In this document: positions 44,127 through 53,785 of the stretch, one piece after another
Layout: every line of letters begins with the position of its first letter
How positions within the stretch are numbered: the first letter of the stretch is position 1
DNA from: Thermodesulfobacteriota bacterium
Lineage (GTDB): Bacteria; Desulfobacterota; GWC2-55-46
Assembly (NCBI GenBank): GCA_030583865.1
Contig: CP129479.1
Coordinates: 2,070,819 to 2,134,818, forward strand
Length of the DNA stretch: 64,000 nt
Direction: 5' to 3'
Position numbers and translations under genes: made by a program
Notes under the pieces: generated by a model
Seen by the model: only the letters and a program-made list of their open reading frames with translations
Told to the model about the DNA's origin: nothing
Database searches by the model: none

Positions 44127-44947
44127 TACTCGACGACATACTTCAAAACAAAAGACTGGAGATAGAGAAGGCCAAGGCCGAGTTCCCCATTGACGGCATA
44201 ATGGACAAGCTCACCAAGGTGCCCAGGCCCAAGGACTTCGAGAGGGCCGTCGCCTACAGGGGCGGCGCGGACCGCATACGGATAATAGCCGAGATAAAGA
44301 GGGGCTCCCCTTCCAAGGGGATGATACGGGAATACTTCGTGCCTGCCGAGATAGCGCGCGGATACATAGAAGGCGGCGCAGCGGCCATCTCGGTCATAAC
44401 CGACGAGAAGTTCTTCATGGGTAAGCTAGAATACCTCACGGCCTTGAGAGGCAACATAAGGCTTCCGCTACTCCGGAAGGACTTCATCATAGACGAATAC
44501 CAGGTCTATGAATCGAGGGTATCCGGGGCCGACGCGCTCCTCCTCATCGTCGCGGCGCTCCCGAAGGACGAGCTTAAGAGGCTCCTCGGCCTTACCTGCT
44601 CGCTCGGCATGTCCGCCCTTGTAGAGGTGCACGACGAAAAGGAACTTGAGACGGCTTTGGACTCGGGCGCCAGGATAATAGGCGTAAACAACAGGGACTT
44701 GAAGACCTTCAAGACCGACCTTGAGACGACTGAGAGGCTCGCCCCTTACGTGCCGAAGGACAGGGTCCTCGTAAGCGAGAGCGGCATAAACACGCACGAT
44801 GACATACTGAGGCTCAGGGAATGCGGGGTCGAGGCCTTCCTCATCGGAGAGGCGCTCATGAGGGAGGAGAACTTCAGAAGGAAGCTGAGGGAACTTAGAG
44901 GTGTCAAAGAGTATACGGGTAAAGATATGTGGAATCACAAACCTTGA
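44123..44947 (+). CDS. trpC: Indole-3-glycerol phosphate synthase
   Basis: TIM-barrel enzyme closing the indole ring. 274 residues with AEIKRGSPSKG, LPLLRKDFIIDEYQVYE, GVNNRDLKTF and VSESGINTHDD, all catalytic or phosphate-binding landmarks. After the usual terminal helix ([14 protein letters not shown]) it continues for about 14 residues ([14 protein letters not shown]), giving a 47-base overlap with trpF, long for this junction. Confidence 0.96.
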   Translation: MILDDILQNKRLEIEKAKAEFPIDGIMDKLTKVPRPKDFERAVAYRGGADRIRIIAEIKRGSPSKGMIREYFVPAEIARGYIEGGAAAISVITDEKFFMGKLEYLTALRGNIRLPLLRKDFIIDEYQVYESRVSGADALLLIVAALPKDELKRLLGLTCSLGMSALVEVHDEKELETALDSGARIIGVNNRDLKTFKTDLETTERLAPYVPKDRVLVSESGINTHDDILRLRECGVEAFLIGEALMREENFRRKLRELRGVKEYTGKDMWNHKP

Positions 44948-45524
44948 GGACGCGCTCAAGGCCGCCGAGCTCGGGGCCGATTCGCTTGGCTTCATCTTCT
45001 ACAAGAAGAGCCCGAGGCACATAAGCCCGAGGACGGCAGGGCTCATAATAAGGGAGCTGCCGCCTTTCGTGACCCCTGTCGGCGTCTTCGTGGACGAGGA
45101 GCTTTCAAGGGCTGCCGCGACCGTTGCCGAGACGGGAATATGCACGGCGCAGCTACACGGCAACGAGACGCCGGAGTACTGCGAACGGCTCGGCATAAAG
45201 GTAATAAAGGCCATAAGGGTCAGGGACATGGCCGACATAAACAGGCTCAGGCCCTACAGCGTCTCGGCCTACCTCCTCGACACCTTCAAGGAGGGGGTCC
45301 ACGGCGGCACAGGCGAGACCTTCGACTGGGACATAGCAGTGGAGGCAAAGGCGCTCGGGCGCATCGTACTCTCAGGCGGCCTGAACCCGGAAAACGTGAA
45401 AGAGGCCGTGGAGAAGGTCAGGCCATACGCGGTGGACGCCTGCTCCGGCGTGGAGATGAAGGACAGGCCGGGCAGGAAGGACCACGCAAAGCTTAAGGAA
45501 TTCATGGAGCGGGTAAGAGGATGA
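44901..45524 (+). CDS. trpF: Phosphoribosylanthranilate isomerase
   Basis: Isomerises phosphoribosylanthranilate. 207 residues with [12 protein letters not shown], the [10 protein letters not shown] segment, and [18 protein letters not shown] near the C-terminus. GTG start at 44901 lies inside trpC, preceded by TTAGAGG; the VKICG motif begins only seven codons in, so a later start cannot be used. The 4-base ATGA overlap joins it to trpB. Confidence 0.95.
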   Translation: MSKSIRVKICGITNLEDALKAAELGADSLGFIFYKKSPRHISPRTAGLIIRELPPFVTPVGVFVDEELSRAAATVAETGICTAQLHGNETPEYCERLGIKVIKAIRVRDMADINRLRPYSVSAYLLDTFKEGVHGGTGETFDWDIAVEAKALGRIVLSGGLNPENVKEAVEKVRPYAVDACSGVEMKDRPGRKDHAKLKEFMERVRG

Positions 45525-46765
45525 GAAAAACAGGCAAGGGCAGCAGGGCTTCGGCGCAAAATGGTTCACGACCCGGCAGGGTACCGGACAGGCTCGGCCA
45601 CTTCGGCATCTACGGCGGAAGATACATCTCCGAGACCCTTATGCCCGCCGTGGTGGAGCTCGAAGAGGCCTATCTAAAGTGGAAGAAAGACCCGGAGTTC
45701 AAGAAGGAATTCGCCTACTACCTCGGCGAGTACGTCGGAAGGCCGACCCCGTTATACTACGCGGAGAGGCTCACGAAGAAGGCCGGCGGCGCCGACATAT
45801 TCCTTAAAAGGGAGGACCTCTGCCACACCGGCGCGCACAAGATAAACAACACCATCGGCCAGATACTCCTCGCGAAGAGAATGGGGAAGAAACGCGTCAT
45901 TGCGGAAACCGGCGCGGGCCAGCACGGGGTGGCGACCGCCACGGTCGCGGCGATGTTCGGCCTCGAATGCGAGATATACATGGGAGAGGACGACATAAAA
46001 AGGCAGCTCCCCAACGTCTTCAGGATGAAGCTCCTGGGCGCGAAGGTGACCCCCGTGACCTCGGGCAGCAGGACGCTTAAAGACGCCATGAACGAGGCGC
46101 TCCGTGACTGGGTAACGAACGTCTACAATACCTTTTACATAATAGGGACTGTCGCGGGGCCGCACCCCTACCCCATGCTCGTCAGGGACTTCCAGTCGAT
46201 AATAGGCGTTGAGGCGAGAAAGCAGATGCGGGAGATGACCGGCGGGCTTCCCGAGCTGCTTGTTGCCTGCGTGGGCGGCGGCAGCAACGCCATAGGCCTT
46301 TTCCACGCATTCCTCGAAGACAGGAAAGTCAGGATGGCGGGGGTCGAGGCCGGGGGCGAGGGCTTGAGGACCGGCAGGCACGCGGCATCGATAAACGGCG
46401 GAAGGGTCGGCGTGCTCCACGGCAACAAGACCTATCTCCTGCAGGACAATTACGGCCAGATAATAGACACCCACTCCATATCGGCAGGTCTCGACTACCC
46501 CGGCGTAGGCCCGGAGCACGCGTACCTCAACGATACGGGCAGGGTCGGGTATACTACCATCACCGATAAAGAGGCGCTCGAAGGCTTCAAGGCGCTTACG
46601 CTCTCAGAGGGCATCATACCCGCGCTCGAAAGCTCCCATGCGGTCGCGTATGCCATGAAGGCGGCAAGGGAGATGAAGAAGGGCTCGAAGATAATAGTCT
46701 GCCTCTCGGGGAGGGGCGATAAGGACCTGAATACCGTATCGAAGGCCTTCAATTTCGAGATATGA
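45521..46765 (+). CDS. trpB: Tryptophan synthase beta subunit
   Basis: PLP enzyme joining indole and serine. 414 residues, TrpB1 type: [15 protein letters not shown] holds the PLP lysine, [13 protein letters not shown] the serine-binding loop and [10 protein letters not shown] the phosphate loop. A Ser/Arg/Gly-rich 18-residue N-terminal stretch precedes conserved [16 protein letters not shown]. Works as an alpha2-beta2 complex with TrpA encoded next. Confidence 0.98.
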   Translation: MRKTGKGSRASAQNGSRPGRVPDRLGHFGIYGGRYISETLMPAVVELEEAYLKWKKDPEFKKEFAYYLGEYVGRPTPLYYAERLTKKAGGADIFLKREDLCHTGAHKINNTIGQILLAKRMGKKRVIAETGAGQHGVATATVAAMFGLECEIYMGEDDIKRQLPNVFRMKLLGAKVTPVTSGSRTLKDAMNEALRDWVTNVYNTFYIIGTVAGPHPYPMLVRDFQSIIGVEARKQMREMTGGLPELLVACVGGGSNAIGLFHAFLEDRKVRMAGVEAGGEGLRTGRHAASINGGRVGVLHGNKTYLLQDNYGQIIDTHSISAGLDYPGVGPEHAYLNDTGRVGYTTITDKEALEGFKALTLSEGIIPALESSHAVAYAMKAAREMKKGSKIIVCLSGRGDKDLNTVSKAFNFEI

Positions 46766-46796
46766 TATGCCCATGCATACACCAAGAGGGGTCGAG

Positions 46797-47612
46797 ATGG
46801 CCGTAAAGGGAAAAAACAGGATAGAATCACTATTCGAGAGGCTCAGGGCGGACGGGAGAAAGGCGCTGATCACATTCGTCACAGCCGGCGACCCTGACCT
46901 CGCGACCTCGAAAAAAATCGTCCGGGAGCTTGAGAGTGCCGGGGCAGACCTCATAGAGCTCGGCATCCCCTTCTCCGACCCAATGGCGGACGGCCCGACG
47001 ATACAGGCCTCGTCGGAGCGCGCTCTCAAGAAGGATGTCCATATCGATGAAGTGCTGGGACTCGTCCGCGAGATAAGGAAAGGAAGCGAAATACCGATCG
47101 TCCTCTTCGGCTACTATAATCCGGTCTTCAGCTACGGCCTTAAGAGGTTCGCGAAGGAAATCCGCGCCGCCGGGGCAGACGGGGTCCTCATAGTGGACCT
47201 CCCCGCAGAGGAGGCCGACGAGCTCAAAGCTGAGCTCGACAGGAACTCCGTGGACCTCATATTCCTCCTTACGCCCACGAGCGACGAGAGGAGGATGCGG
47301 CTTGTGGCCTCGAAGGCGTCGGGGTTCATATACTTCGTAAGCGTCACGGGGGTCACCGGCGCTCGGAAGAGCGTCTCTGCTGACATCCCCGCTTATGTGA
47401 GGCGCTTAAGGAAATTCACGAAGCTTCCGATAGGAGTGGGCTTCGGCATCTCGACGCCAAAGCAGGCGCGCGAGGTCTGCAAAAGCGCGGACGCGGCTGT
47501 AGTCGGGAGCGCGATCGTAAACATAATCGCGGGCATGAAGGGCTCGAAAAAGCGCATGGGCGAGCTTGGGGCTTTTGTCTCGGGGCTTAAAAAAGGCATA
47601 AGCAGGCCTTAA
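46797..47612 (+). CDS. trpA: Tryptophan synthase alpha subunit
   Basis: Cleaves indole-3-glycerol phosphate to indole. 271 residues from MAVKGKNRIESLF; the catalytic Glu is in DLIELGIPFSDPMADGP and the Asp in VLIVDLPAEE; GFGISTPKQ and the phosphate-binding GSAIVNII follow. ATG at 46797 was chosen over ATG at 46767 because AGAGGGG lies six bases before it. Last trp gene. Confidence 0.96.
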   Translation: MAVKGKNRIESLFERLRADGRKALITFVTAGDPDLATSKKIVRELESAGADLIELGIPFSDPMADGPTIQASSERALKKDVHIDEVLGLVREIRKGSEIPIVLFGYYNPVFSYGLKRFAKEIRAAGADGVLIVDLPAEEADELKAELDRNSVDLIFLLTPTSDERRMRLVASKASGFIYFVSVTGVTGARKSVSADIPAYVRRLRKFTKLPIGVGFGISTPKQAREVCKSADAAVVGSAIVNIIAGMKGSKKRMGELGAFVSGLKKGISRP

Positions 47613-47624
47613 ATAACGGCATAG

Positions 47625-47763
47625 AGGCAACCTCGTTTTGAGATCTTTCCCGCAATCAAGGAAGGCCGTAATCAAAAGCGGAGCATACATGATAACAAGC
47701 GTGCATTTTTATTCTTGTAACCGCAAAGAGTCCGGGGAAAAGACCAATTTTCAGAGGTTGCCT
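47625..47763 (+). repeat. Family A repeat, copy A6 (diverged), between trpA and accD
   Basis: AGGCAACCTCGTTTTGAGAT at the left, TTTTCAGAGGTTGCCT at the right. The inner stem is decayed (GGCCGTAATCAAAAG against TTTTTATTCTTGTAACC), but the outer arms and the GTCCGGGGAAAAGA block are kept. It lies directly before the accD ribosome site. Confidence 0.82.
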
Positions 47764-47780
47764 TCAAGACCGGAGGAAAT

Positions 47781-48623
47781 ATGATCTGGTTCAAGAAAGA
47801 CCTCTTCACGAACGGGGAAGAGAGCAAAAGCGTCAAGGTCCCTTTCGGGCTTTGGGTGAAATGCGACCACTGCGGCGAGATAATCTACAAGAAAGAGGTA
47901 GAGCGCAACCTCGACGTCTGCCCCAAGTGCGACTACCACTTCCGCATCTCCGCAAAGGCCAGGATAGAGATAACCTTCGACGAGGGGACATTCCGCGAGT
48001 TCGACCAGGCAATGGAGCCGGTGGACGCCCTGGAGTTCAGGGACGTAAAGAAGTACAAGGACAGACTCAAGTCGGCGCAGAGGGAGACCGGGCTCAAGGA
48101 CGCGATGGTCTCCGGCGAGGGCCTCATAGGCGGCGAGCGGGCTACCGCCGCTGTCTTCGAGTTCTCGTACATGGGCGGCTCGATGGGGTCGGTAGTGGGC
48201 GAGAAGATCGCCCGCGCGGTGGAGAGGGCGGTCGAAAGCCGCTCCGGCGTGGTCATATTCTCGTCGTCCGGAGGGGCCAGGATGCAGGAGTCGATACTTT
48301 CGCTCATGCAGATGGCCAAGACCTCGGCTGCGCTCGCGAAGCTCCGCGAATCAGGGCTCCCCTACATATCGGTCCTCACCGACCCAACGATGGGCGGCGT
48401 CTCGGCGAGCTTCGCCATGCTCGGCGACGTGATAATCGCCGAGCCCAGGGCTCTCATCGGCTTCGCGGGCCCCAGGGTCATAGCCGAAACAATTAGGCAG
48501 AAGCTCCCTGAAGGCTTCCAGAGGTCCGAGTATCTCCTCGAGCACGGCATTATCGACATGATAGTCGAAAGGAAGCTCATGAAGGAGACGATCTCGAAGC
48601 TCCTTTCCATGCTCAAGGGCTGA
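47781..48623 (+). CDS. accD: Acetyl-CoA carboxylase carboxyltransferase beta subunit
   Basis: Half of the carboxyltransferase that makes malonyl-CoA for fatty acid synthesis. 280 residues with the N-terminal zinc ribbon [12 protein letters not shown]...CPKCDYH, the crotonase-like [21 protein letters not shown] and [15 protein letters not shown] oxyanion segments. GGAGGAAAT precedes ATG at 47781. trpA-accD-folC is a known arrangement. Confidence 0.97.
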   Translation: MIWFKKDLFTNGEESKSVKVPFGLWVKCDHCGEIIYKKEVERNLDVCPKCDYHFRISAKARIEITFDEGTFREFDQAMEPVDALEFRDVKKYKDRLKSAQRETGLKDAMVSGEGLIGGERATAAVFEFSYMGGSMGSVVGEKIARAVERAVESRSGVVIFSSSGGARMQESILSLMQMAKTSAALAKLRESGLPYISVLTDPTMGGVSASFAMLGDVIIAEPRALIGFAGPRVIAETIRQKLPEGFQRSEYLLEHGIIDMIVERKLMKETISKLLSMLKG

Positions 48624-48629
48624 ATCCCG

Positions 48630-48790
48630 CCAACATGTTGCTGAAAAATTCATGAACATATGCAGGCTGCTCAAAAAGCTCAAAATGCAAGTAGTCGAAA
48701 AATAAGGAATGAGGCATACTTTTTTGTACGCCTCATTGACGAATTTTGAAGACGACACAGCAGATTGGGCTTTTCGAGCGGCATGCCGAC
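48630..48790 (+). repeat. Family B element, copy B4 (second subtype), overlapping the folC start
   Basis: Shares with B5 the inner text AGGAATGAG...TGACGAATTTTGAAGACGAC and the right end CAGCAGATTGGGCTTTT. Left flank CCAAC, right flank CCGAC, a near-perfect 5-bp duplication. Hairpin GGCATAC/GTACGCC has one mismatch on the plus strand, G-U on the minus. Confidence 0.8.
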
Positions 48791-50074
48791 CCGGCCCTCA
48801 GATTCCTCTATGGCCTCGAGAAGCACGGCATAAAACCCGGCCTCGGGAGAATAAATAAAATAGTCTCGCTCCTCGGAGGCCCCCAGAAGAGCTTCCCTGT
48901 CGTTCACGTGGCCGGCACCAACGGCAAGGGTTCCACGTCCGCCATCATAGCATCCATACTCCAGGAAGCCGGCCTCCGGACAGGCCTTTACACCTCGCCC
49001 CACCTCGAAAAGTTCAATGAGAGAATACGCGTCTCCGGGAAGATGATAACCGGACCGGAGCTCATCCGCGCGGTCAAGGCCGTCAGGTCGGCGGCGAGGA
49101 AGATGGCCGGCAGCTCCCCCCTCACTTTCTTCGAGTTCACGACCGCGATGGCGTTCCTGCATTTCAGGGAAAAGAAGGTCGATATGGCGGTAATCGAGAC
49201 CGGCATGGGCGGGAGGTTCGACGCGACGAACGTAGTCACCCCGGAAGTGTCCGTGATAACAAACATAGGCATGGACCATACGCGCTTTCTCGGCAAAAGC
49301 CTCGAAGACATAGCCTTTGAAAAGGCGGGGATAATAAAACCAGGAACGCCTGTGGTAACGGGAGAGGGCAGAAAGGGCCCCCTCTCCGTAATAAGGAAGA
49401 CCGCAAAACGCCTGTCCGCGCCGCTCCATGTAATCGACAAGGATTTCAGCGCCACAGGCGGGCCGCGCTCATTCGCTTACGATGGAGTCAACAGCCGCCT
49501 TGTAAGCCTGAAGCTCGGGCTCCTGGGCCCCCACCAGGTAAGGAACGCGGCGTGCGCGCTCGCGGCAATAGAGGTGCTCAGGGGAAAGGGCTTCGAAATC
49601 CCGGCAAAGGCTGCAAGGGAAGGACTTAAAAAAGCCGCCTGGCCGGGCAGGTTCGAGATCATCTCAAGAAGGCCCCTGGTCGTGCTCGACGGCGCGCACA
49701 ACCCGGCCGGCGCAAGGACGCTCGCCCTTGCACTTGAGGGCCTTGGGAAAAAACCCGTGCTTGTGCTTGGCGTAATGGCGGACAAGGACATGGACGGCAT
49801 ACTCAGGGAGATCCTCCCCTCGTGTGGGACGGTAATCGCTACGAGCCCGAGGAACGAGCGCTCCGAGAACGCCTTTGCGCTGGCTGAAAAAATAAAACGG
49901 CTCGGGAAAGATGCAGTCGCAAGGGAAAGCGTAAAAGAGGCCGTTAAAGAGGCCGTCCTGAGGGCAGGCACGCACGGCGCGGTCTGCGTGACAGGCTCGC
50001 TCTTCACGGTCGGAGAGGCAAGGGGTTATCTGAGGAGGGCCGTCCTGCTTAAAAGGTACATCCTTTTTATTTAA
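48746..50074 (+). CDS. folC: Bifunctional folylpolyglutamate/dihydrofolate synthase (start inside a repeat)
   Basis: Adds glutamates to (dihydro)folate. 442 residues in this frame with ALRFLYGLEKHGIKPGL, P-loop HVAGTNGKGSTSA, TSPHLEKFNERI, ETGMGGRFDATNVV and DGAHNPAGA, a complete enzyme. The only usable in-frame start is TTG at 48746, which lies inside repeat B4; its first 12 or so residues (KTTQQIGLFERH) are repeat-encoded and no ribosome site precedes it. Native sequence resumes near DPALRFLYGLEK. The start is therefore uncertain and probably weak. Confidence 0.9.
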   Translation: MKTTQQIGLFERHADPALRFLYGLEKHGIKPGLGRINKIVSLLGGPQKSFPVVHVAGTNGKGSTSAIIASILQEAGLRTGLYTSPHLEKFNERIRVSGKMITGPELIRAVKAVRSAARKMAGSSPLTFFEFTTAMAFLHFREKKVDMAVIETGMGGRFDATNVVTPEVSVITNIGMDHTRFLGKSLEDIAFEKAGIIKPGTPVVTGEGRKGPLSVIRKTAKRLSAPLHVIDKDFSATGGPRSFAYDGVNSRLVSLKLGLLGPHQVRNAACALAAIEVLRGKGFEIPAKAAREGLKKAAWPGRFEIISRRPLVVLDGAHNPAGARTLALALEGLGKKPVLVLGVMADKDMDGILREILPSCGTVIATSPRNERSENAFALAEKIKRLGKDAVARESVKEAVKEAVLRAGTHGAVCVTGSLFTVGEARGYLRRAVLLKRYILFI

Positions 50075-50098
50075 ATCAAATTAAACTTATCGCCGATG

Positions 50099-50605
50099 AC
50101 TTTTCCGCGCTTCCGCGCGGTTTCGAGGGTAAGGCTCGCTCGCTTGCCCCCTCCCCCACCCCGTGAACACACAAAAGCGAGCAGAGACCCCGGAGCTTTT
50201 TCGGGGTCGAGCGAGCGGATGCAAATCCGGAAATCTTCCTCTTGTGTCGGAGATTCCCGGCGTTACGCCGGGAAATCTTCAACGGGCCCCTGAAGTCGCT
50301 CCGCTCCTGACTTCCTCGGCCCGTTCACGCTCATCCTCCCTTATGCTACGCTCACCTTACCCTCCGGGGTTTGTTTAATGACAAAAACCACCATTACTGC
50401 TCCTGTTTTTGCTTTTCAAAACAACCCAGGGGCATAAGGCGTTGCGAGCATAAGGCTGGGGGAAGGGCGAGCGAGGCGAGGAAGCAGGAGCTCGGCCCCA
50501 AGGGGCCGAGCGACATAAGGGCCGAGCTCGGAGGATGGAGGCGGAGAGCGAGCCGAGCCTTATGCCCAAAAAAAGCGCGGCAGCGCGCAAAAGGCCTTTT
50601 TCCAA
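50099..50605 (+). repeat. Family C mosaic repeat, copy C2
   Basis: Same block order as C1: TTTTCCGCGCTTCCGCGCGG, GAGGGTAAGGCTCGC, CCCACCCCGTGAAC, GGGCCCCTGAAGTCG, CCCGTTCACGCTC, the ATAAGGC/GCCTTATGCC inverted pair and AAAAAAAGCGCGGCAGCGCG. It differs by a 115-bp internal insertion and extra palindromic sequence around 50470-50550 (GAGCTCGGCCC with inverted partner GGGCCGAGCTC). It fills most of the folC-lptD gap. Confidence 0.8.
50169..50283 (+). repeat. 115-bp insertion within C2
   Basis: Absent from C1, where GTGAAC joins directly to GGGCCCC. Ends in AAC like the preceding bases, so AAC may be a 3-bp duplication. It contains the hairpin AGATTCCCGGCG / CGCCGGGAAATCT (50250-50278). Confidence 0.65.
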
Positions 50606-50741
50606 AAGAAAATATATAGACCTCGGTTTTTTACCTTTAAGAGACACCGAGCACAAGGTGGCCAGCTTTGCCTTGTAAAAACCCCCTTCATGTGCTAATT
50701 TTTTTCGCTAATCCGCATCTACTCCCCAAGGCAAGGAAACG

Positions 50742-52901
50742 GTGGCGACCGCAATAAGACCCTTACTGATAACGCTCCTCCTTTTTTCTTTTGCGCTCGC
50801 CGGGGCCGCATACGCCCAGGAGGAGAGGCCCCACGGCGAGCTCTTCAGCCCTGACATGCCTGTCGAGATAACGGCGGACTCGATAACCTACGACAGGGCC
50901 GCGGACAGGTATCACGCCTCGGGGAACGTCGAGATAGCCCAGGAGGGCATCTCCGTCAGGGCGGATACCGCGATACTCGACATGGCGGCGGGGGTCGGAA
51001 CCGTCTCGGGCAACATAAGGGCGGTTGACGAGGGCGGGAGCGCCCTCACGGGCAACACCCTCCAGTTCAACATAAGGGACAAGACCGCCGTGCTCGCGAA
51101 CGGCAGGCTCTTCTACCGCGAGGGCAACGTCCACCTTACCGCGGACTCCATCAGGAAGACCGGCCCGGAGTCCTACGCGGCGGAGCGCGTGACCTACACA
51201 ACCTGCGACTGCCCACCGGAGGAAGACCCGGACTGGAGCTTCGCGGCCACCTCGGCGCGCGTAACGGTGGGCCGGTACCTTACAGGCTGGAACGCGAGGT
51301 TCTACATAAAAGGCGTCCCTGTCCTCTACTCGCCCTATATATCAATCCCTATAAAGCGCGAAAGGCAGTCGGGCTTCCTCCAGCCAAGGCCCGGCTTTTC
51401 GGAATTGAGGGGCTTCATCCTCGACACCTCCTATTTCTGGGCCATTGCCAGGAACCAGGACGCCACCTTCTACCTCGACGTGGAGTCGAGGCGCGGCCTC
51501 GGCAAAGGCGCCGAATACAGGTATATCCGCACCCGGAAGAGCTCCGGCGAGATATTCCTCTACCAGTTCCAGGAAAAAAGCATAGAGAGGGCCAGGGAAT
51601 TCAGGCAGGACGTTGACAACCTTTCAAGGCCGGAGGAGGCTACCGACAACAGGTGGAGGCTCAGGCTCGTGCACAGGGAGCTTTTCGAGAGCGGCCTGAA
51701 CCTCCGCGCAAACCTGAACCTCGTAAGCGACGACGAGTACTTCATAGACTTCGGAAGGGGCCAGGAAGAGCGCTCGCTGGAGGCGCTGGAAAGCAACCTT
51801 TCCGCCAGCTTCAACCGTGGCAACTGGAGCCTCGTGGGCCAGGCGAGGTTTTTCGACAACCTCCTTGACGCGGAAGACGACGAAACGCTCCAGAGACTCC
51901 CGGAAATAACGCTCGCGAGCACGGCGGAGAGGATATCCGGCACCCCCTTGTACTTCTCCAGCCAGTCCTCTTACGTGAACTTCTGGAGGGAGGAGGGCCT
52001 ACGGGGGCAGAGGCTCGATTTCCGGCCCCGGCTATCCATGCCCATAAGGCCGGGCGGCTATTTCGATTTCCTGCTCTCTGCGGGCCCTGCGGCGACCCTC
52101 TGGTTCGTGGAGCGGCACCCCGAGAAAGACCGCTTCGACAGGTTCACATACGACGTTACCGCCGAGCTGACCACTACATTCGTCCGGGTCTTCAGGGCCG
52201 AAGAGCCCGGCGTTACCGCCCTCAGGCATACTCTGAGGCCCGGGATCGCTTACGTCTACGCGCCAGACATCTTTCAGGACGACCTTCCCAGCTTCGACGA
52301 CCTCGACAGGATATCGGCCGCTAACAGCATAAGCTATTCCCTGAACTCCACGCTCACCGGAAGGAGCGGCGAGGGCGACGGGGCGGTCTATTTCGAGTAC
52401 CTCTACCTCGACCTCAGGCAGAGCTACAACTTCCACGAGGCTGAAAGGGAGCTTGCAGGGCCGGGCGACAAGAAGAGGCCCTTTTCCGACGTCACGGGCG
52501 AGCTGATCTTGAGGCCCCTGCCGCTCGTGACCGGTGTGGCCAAGGGCACGCTCGACGTATACGAGAGCCACTTCACCGCCTACGAGGTCTCGGTGACCGC
52601 ATCCGACAGGAGGGGCGACAGCCTTGCCGTATCCCACAGGTTCGTAAAGGACGGTGCCAACTACCTTGAAGGGTCGCTCCGGGCGCGGCTCCCAAAGGGG
52701 ATCGACTTCACCTTCCTCAAGAGGTTCTCCTTCGACGAGCGGAGGTCCCTTGAGACATCCTACGGGATCGAGTACTTCCAGCAGTGCTGGAGCGCAACCC
52801 TCACCTACACGGAACGGCTCGAGGAGAAGATGGTATACCTGACCTTCAACCTGCTGGGCCTCGGCAGGGTCGCGGGCGTGCAGGGGAGGCTCGAACATTA
52901 A
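50742..52901 (+). CDS. lptD: LPS-assembly protein LptD
   Basis: Outer-membrane beta-barrel that inserts LPS into the outer leaflet with LptE. 719 residues: signal peptide (LLITLLLFSFALAGAAYA), an N-terminal OstA/LptA-like domain (PVEITADSITYDRAADRYHASGNVEI, about 38-140) and a large barrel with many aromatic-ended strands. Start is GTG at 50742 with AAGGAAAC upstream. Shorter than E. coli LptD (about 780) but usual for this group. The upstream 130 bp past C2 is AT-rich without a convincing promoter. Confidence 0.92.
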   Translation: MATAIRPLLITLLLFSFALAGAAYAQEERPHGELFSPDMPVEITADSITYDRAADRYHASGNVEIAQEGISVRADTAILDMAAGVGTVSGNIRAVDEGGSALTGNTLQFNIRDKTAVLANGRLFYREGNVHLTADSIRKTGPESYAAERVTYTTCDCPPEEDPDWSFAATSARVTVGRYLTGWNARFYIKGVPVLYSPYISIPIKRERQSGFLQPRPGFSELRGFILDTSYFWAIARNQDATFYLDVESRRGLGKGAEYRYIRTRKSSGEIFLYQFQEKSIERAREFRQDVDNLSRPEEATDNRWRLRLVHRELFESGLNLRANLNLVSDDEYFIDFGRGQEERSLEALESNLSASFNRGNWSLVGQARFFDNLLDAEDDETLQRLPEITLASTAERISGTPLYFSSQSSYVNFWREEGLRGQRLDFRPRLSMPIRPGGYFDFLLSAGPAATLWFVERHPEKDRFDRFTYDVTAELTTTFVRVFRAEEPGVTALRHTLRPGIAYVYAPDIFQDDLPSFDDLDRISAANSISYSLNSTLTGRSGEGDGAVYFEYLYLDLRQSYNFHEAERELAGPGDKKRPFSDVTGELILRPLPLVTGVAKGTLDVYESHFTAYEVSVTASDRRGDSLAVSHRFVKDGANYLEGSLRARLPKGIDFTFLKRFSFDERRSLETSYGIEYFQQCWSATLTYTERLEEKMVYLTFNLLGLGRVAGVQGRLEH

Positions 52902-52908
52902 CGAACCA

Positions 52909-52938
52909 TTGACACCCGGAGCCCTGTTGGGTTAAACT
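52909..52938 (+). promoter_or_regulatory. Candidate promoter for the zinc-ribbon response regulator
   Basis: TTGACA (52909-52914), 18-bp spacer, TAAACT (52933-52938), about 100 bases before the start. Confidence 0.45.
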
Positions 52939-53036
52939 GCTTTTTCAATTGAACTATATACCCTTGGAATTCAAGCCGTTCTGCCAATGCCGGACTTTCT
53001 GGTCCCTGGCGGGCGGCAATGGATTGAAAAGTCCTT

Positions 53037-53729
53037 ATGCCTGATACGCAAGTCAACAAAACAGTCGCTGGGAAAGAACCCGTTGAGGTCGCCTGCGCCG
53101 GGTGCGGTTCGAGGTTCAGGCTCTGGGTCCCGGTTGAATCTTTTCCTGAATGGGAACAAGGCGTTAACATAAGCTGCGTAAGGTGCGGGGCGCGTTTCCT
53201 TGCAAAGAGGGAGGCCGAGGCCTTCGTCATAACGCCGGTTGCCGCCGAGAAGCCGGAACCCAAAGCGCCCGAAGCGCCGAAAAAGGAGGCTTACGAGGCC
53301 CCTGAGGAAAGAGCCGAGCCGGAGGCGGGTGTTGAGACTATCCTCCTCATAGAAGACGACCGTATCGCGAGGGAGATGGTGGAAACGGCGCTCTCGGACA
53401 TCGGCTTCAGGATAGTAAAGGCAAAGAACGCCTCAGAGGCGCTCACGGCAGCCCGGAAGGAGCGGCCTGACCTTATCGTATCCGACCTCTATCTCAAGAA
53501 CGCGGCCGACCCGTCCTCGGACATGGACGGCGGCGAGCTGCTCCAGAAGATGCAAGACGCCGGGACAGGCGCGCCGGCCATCATAACCACTGGCAAGGAG
53601 ATATTCGACGACCTGCTCCTCGACCCCAGGTGGTTCGACCTCAAGGTAAAGGGCTTCATACAGAAAGGGAACCCGTTCTGGGTGGAGGAGCTTAAGCTAA
53701 AGGTAAAGGAAGTCCTCTACAAGGGATAA
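53037..53729 (+). CDS. Zinc-ribbon/receiver-domain response regulator
   Basis: 230 residues. An N-terminal four-Cys ribbon (VACAGCGSRF...ISCVRCGARF, about 19-55), a Pro/Glu/Ala-rich linker (75-98) and a CheY-like receiver domain (about 99-230) with the acidic pair in LIEDD, the phosphorylatable Asp in IVSDLYL and a Lys in VKGFIQKG. No output domain follows, so it is a single-domain-type regulator with an added metal ribbon. The NAADPSSDMDGGE loop after the Asp is longer than in CheY. Partner kinase not in the window. Followed by a strong terminator. Confidence 0.82.
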   Translation: MPDTQVNKTVAGKEPVEVACAGCGSRFRLWVPVESFPEWEQGVNISCVRCGARFLAKREAEAFVITPVAAEKPEPKAPEAPKKEAYEAPEERAEPEAGVETILLIEDDRIAREMVETALSDIGFRIVKAKNASEALTAARKERPDLIVSDLYLKNAADPSSDMDGGELLQKMQDAGTGAPAIITTGKEIFDDLLLDPRWFDLKVKGFIQKGNPFWVEELKLKVKEVLYKG

Positions 53730-53752
53730 ACGGCGATTGCAGAAAGATGAAA

Positions 53753-53779
53753 CGGCCCGGGGGCGACCCGGGCCGTTTT
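53753..53779 (+). terminator. Rho-independent terminator after the response regulator
   Basis: CGGCCCGGG / CCCGGGCCG, 9-bp stem, 5-base loop, then TTTT; AAACGG on the left gives a weak signal for the opposite strand. Confidence 0.82.
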
Positions 53780-53785
53780 GATTTC

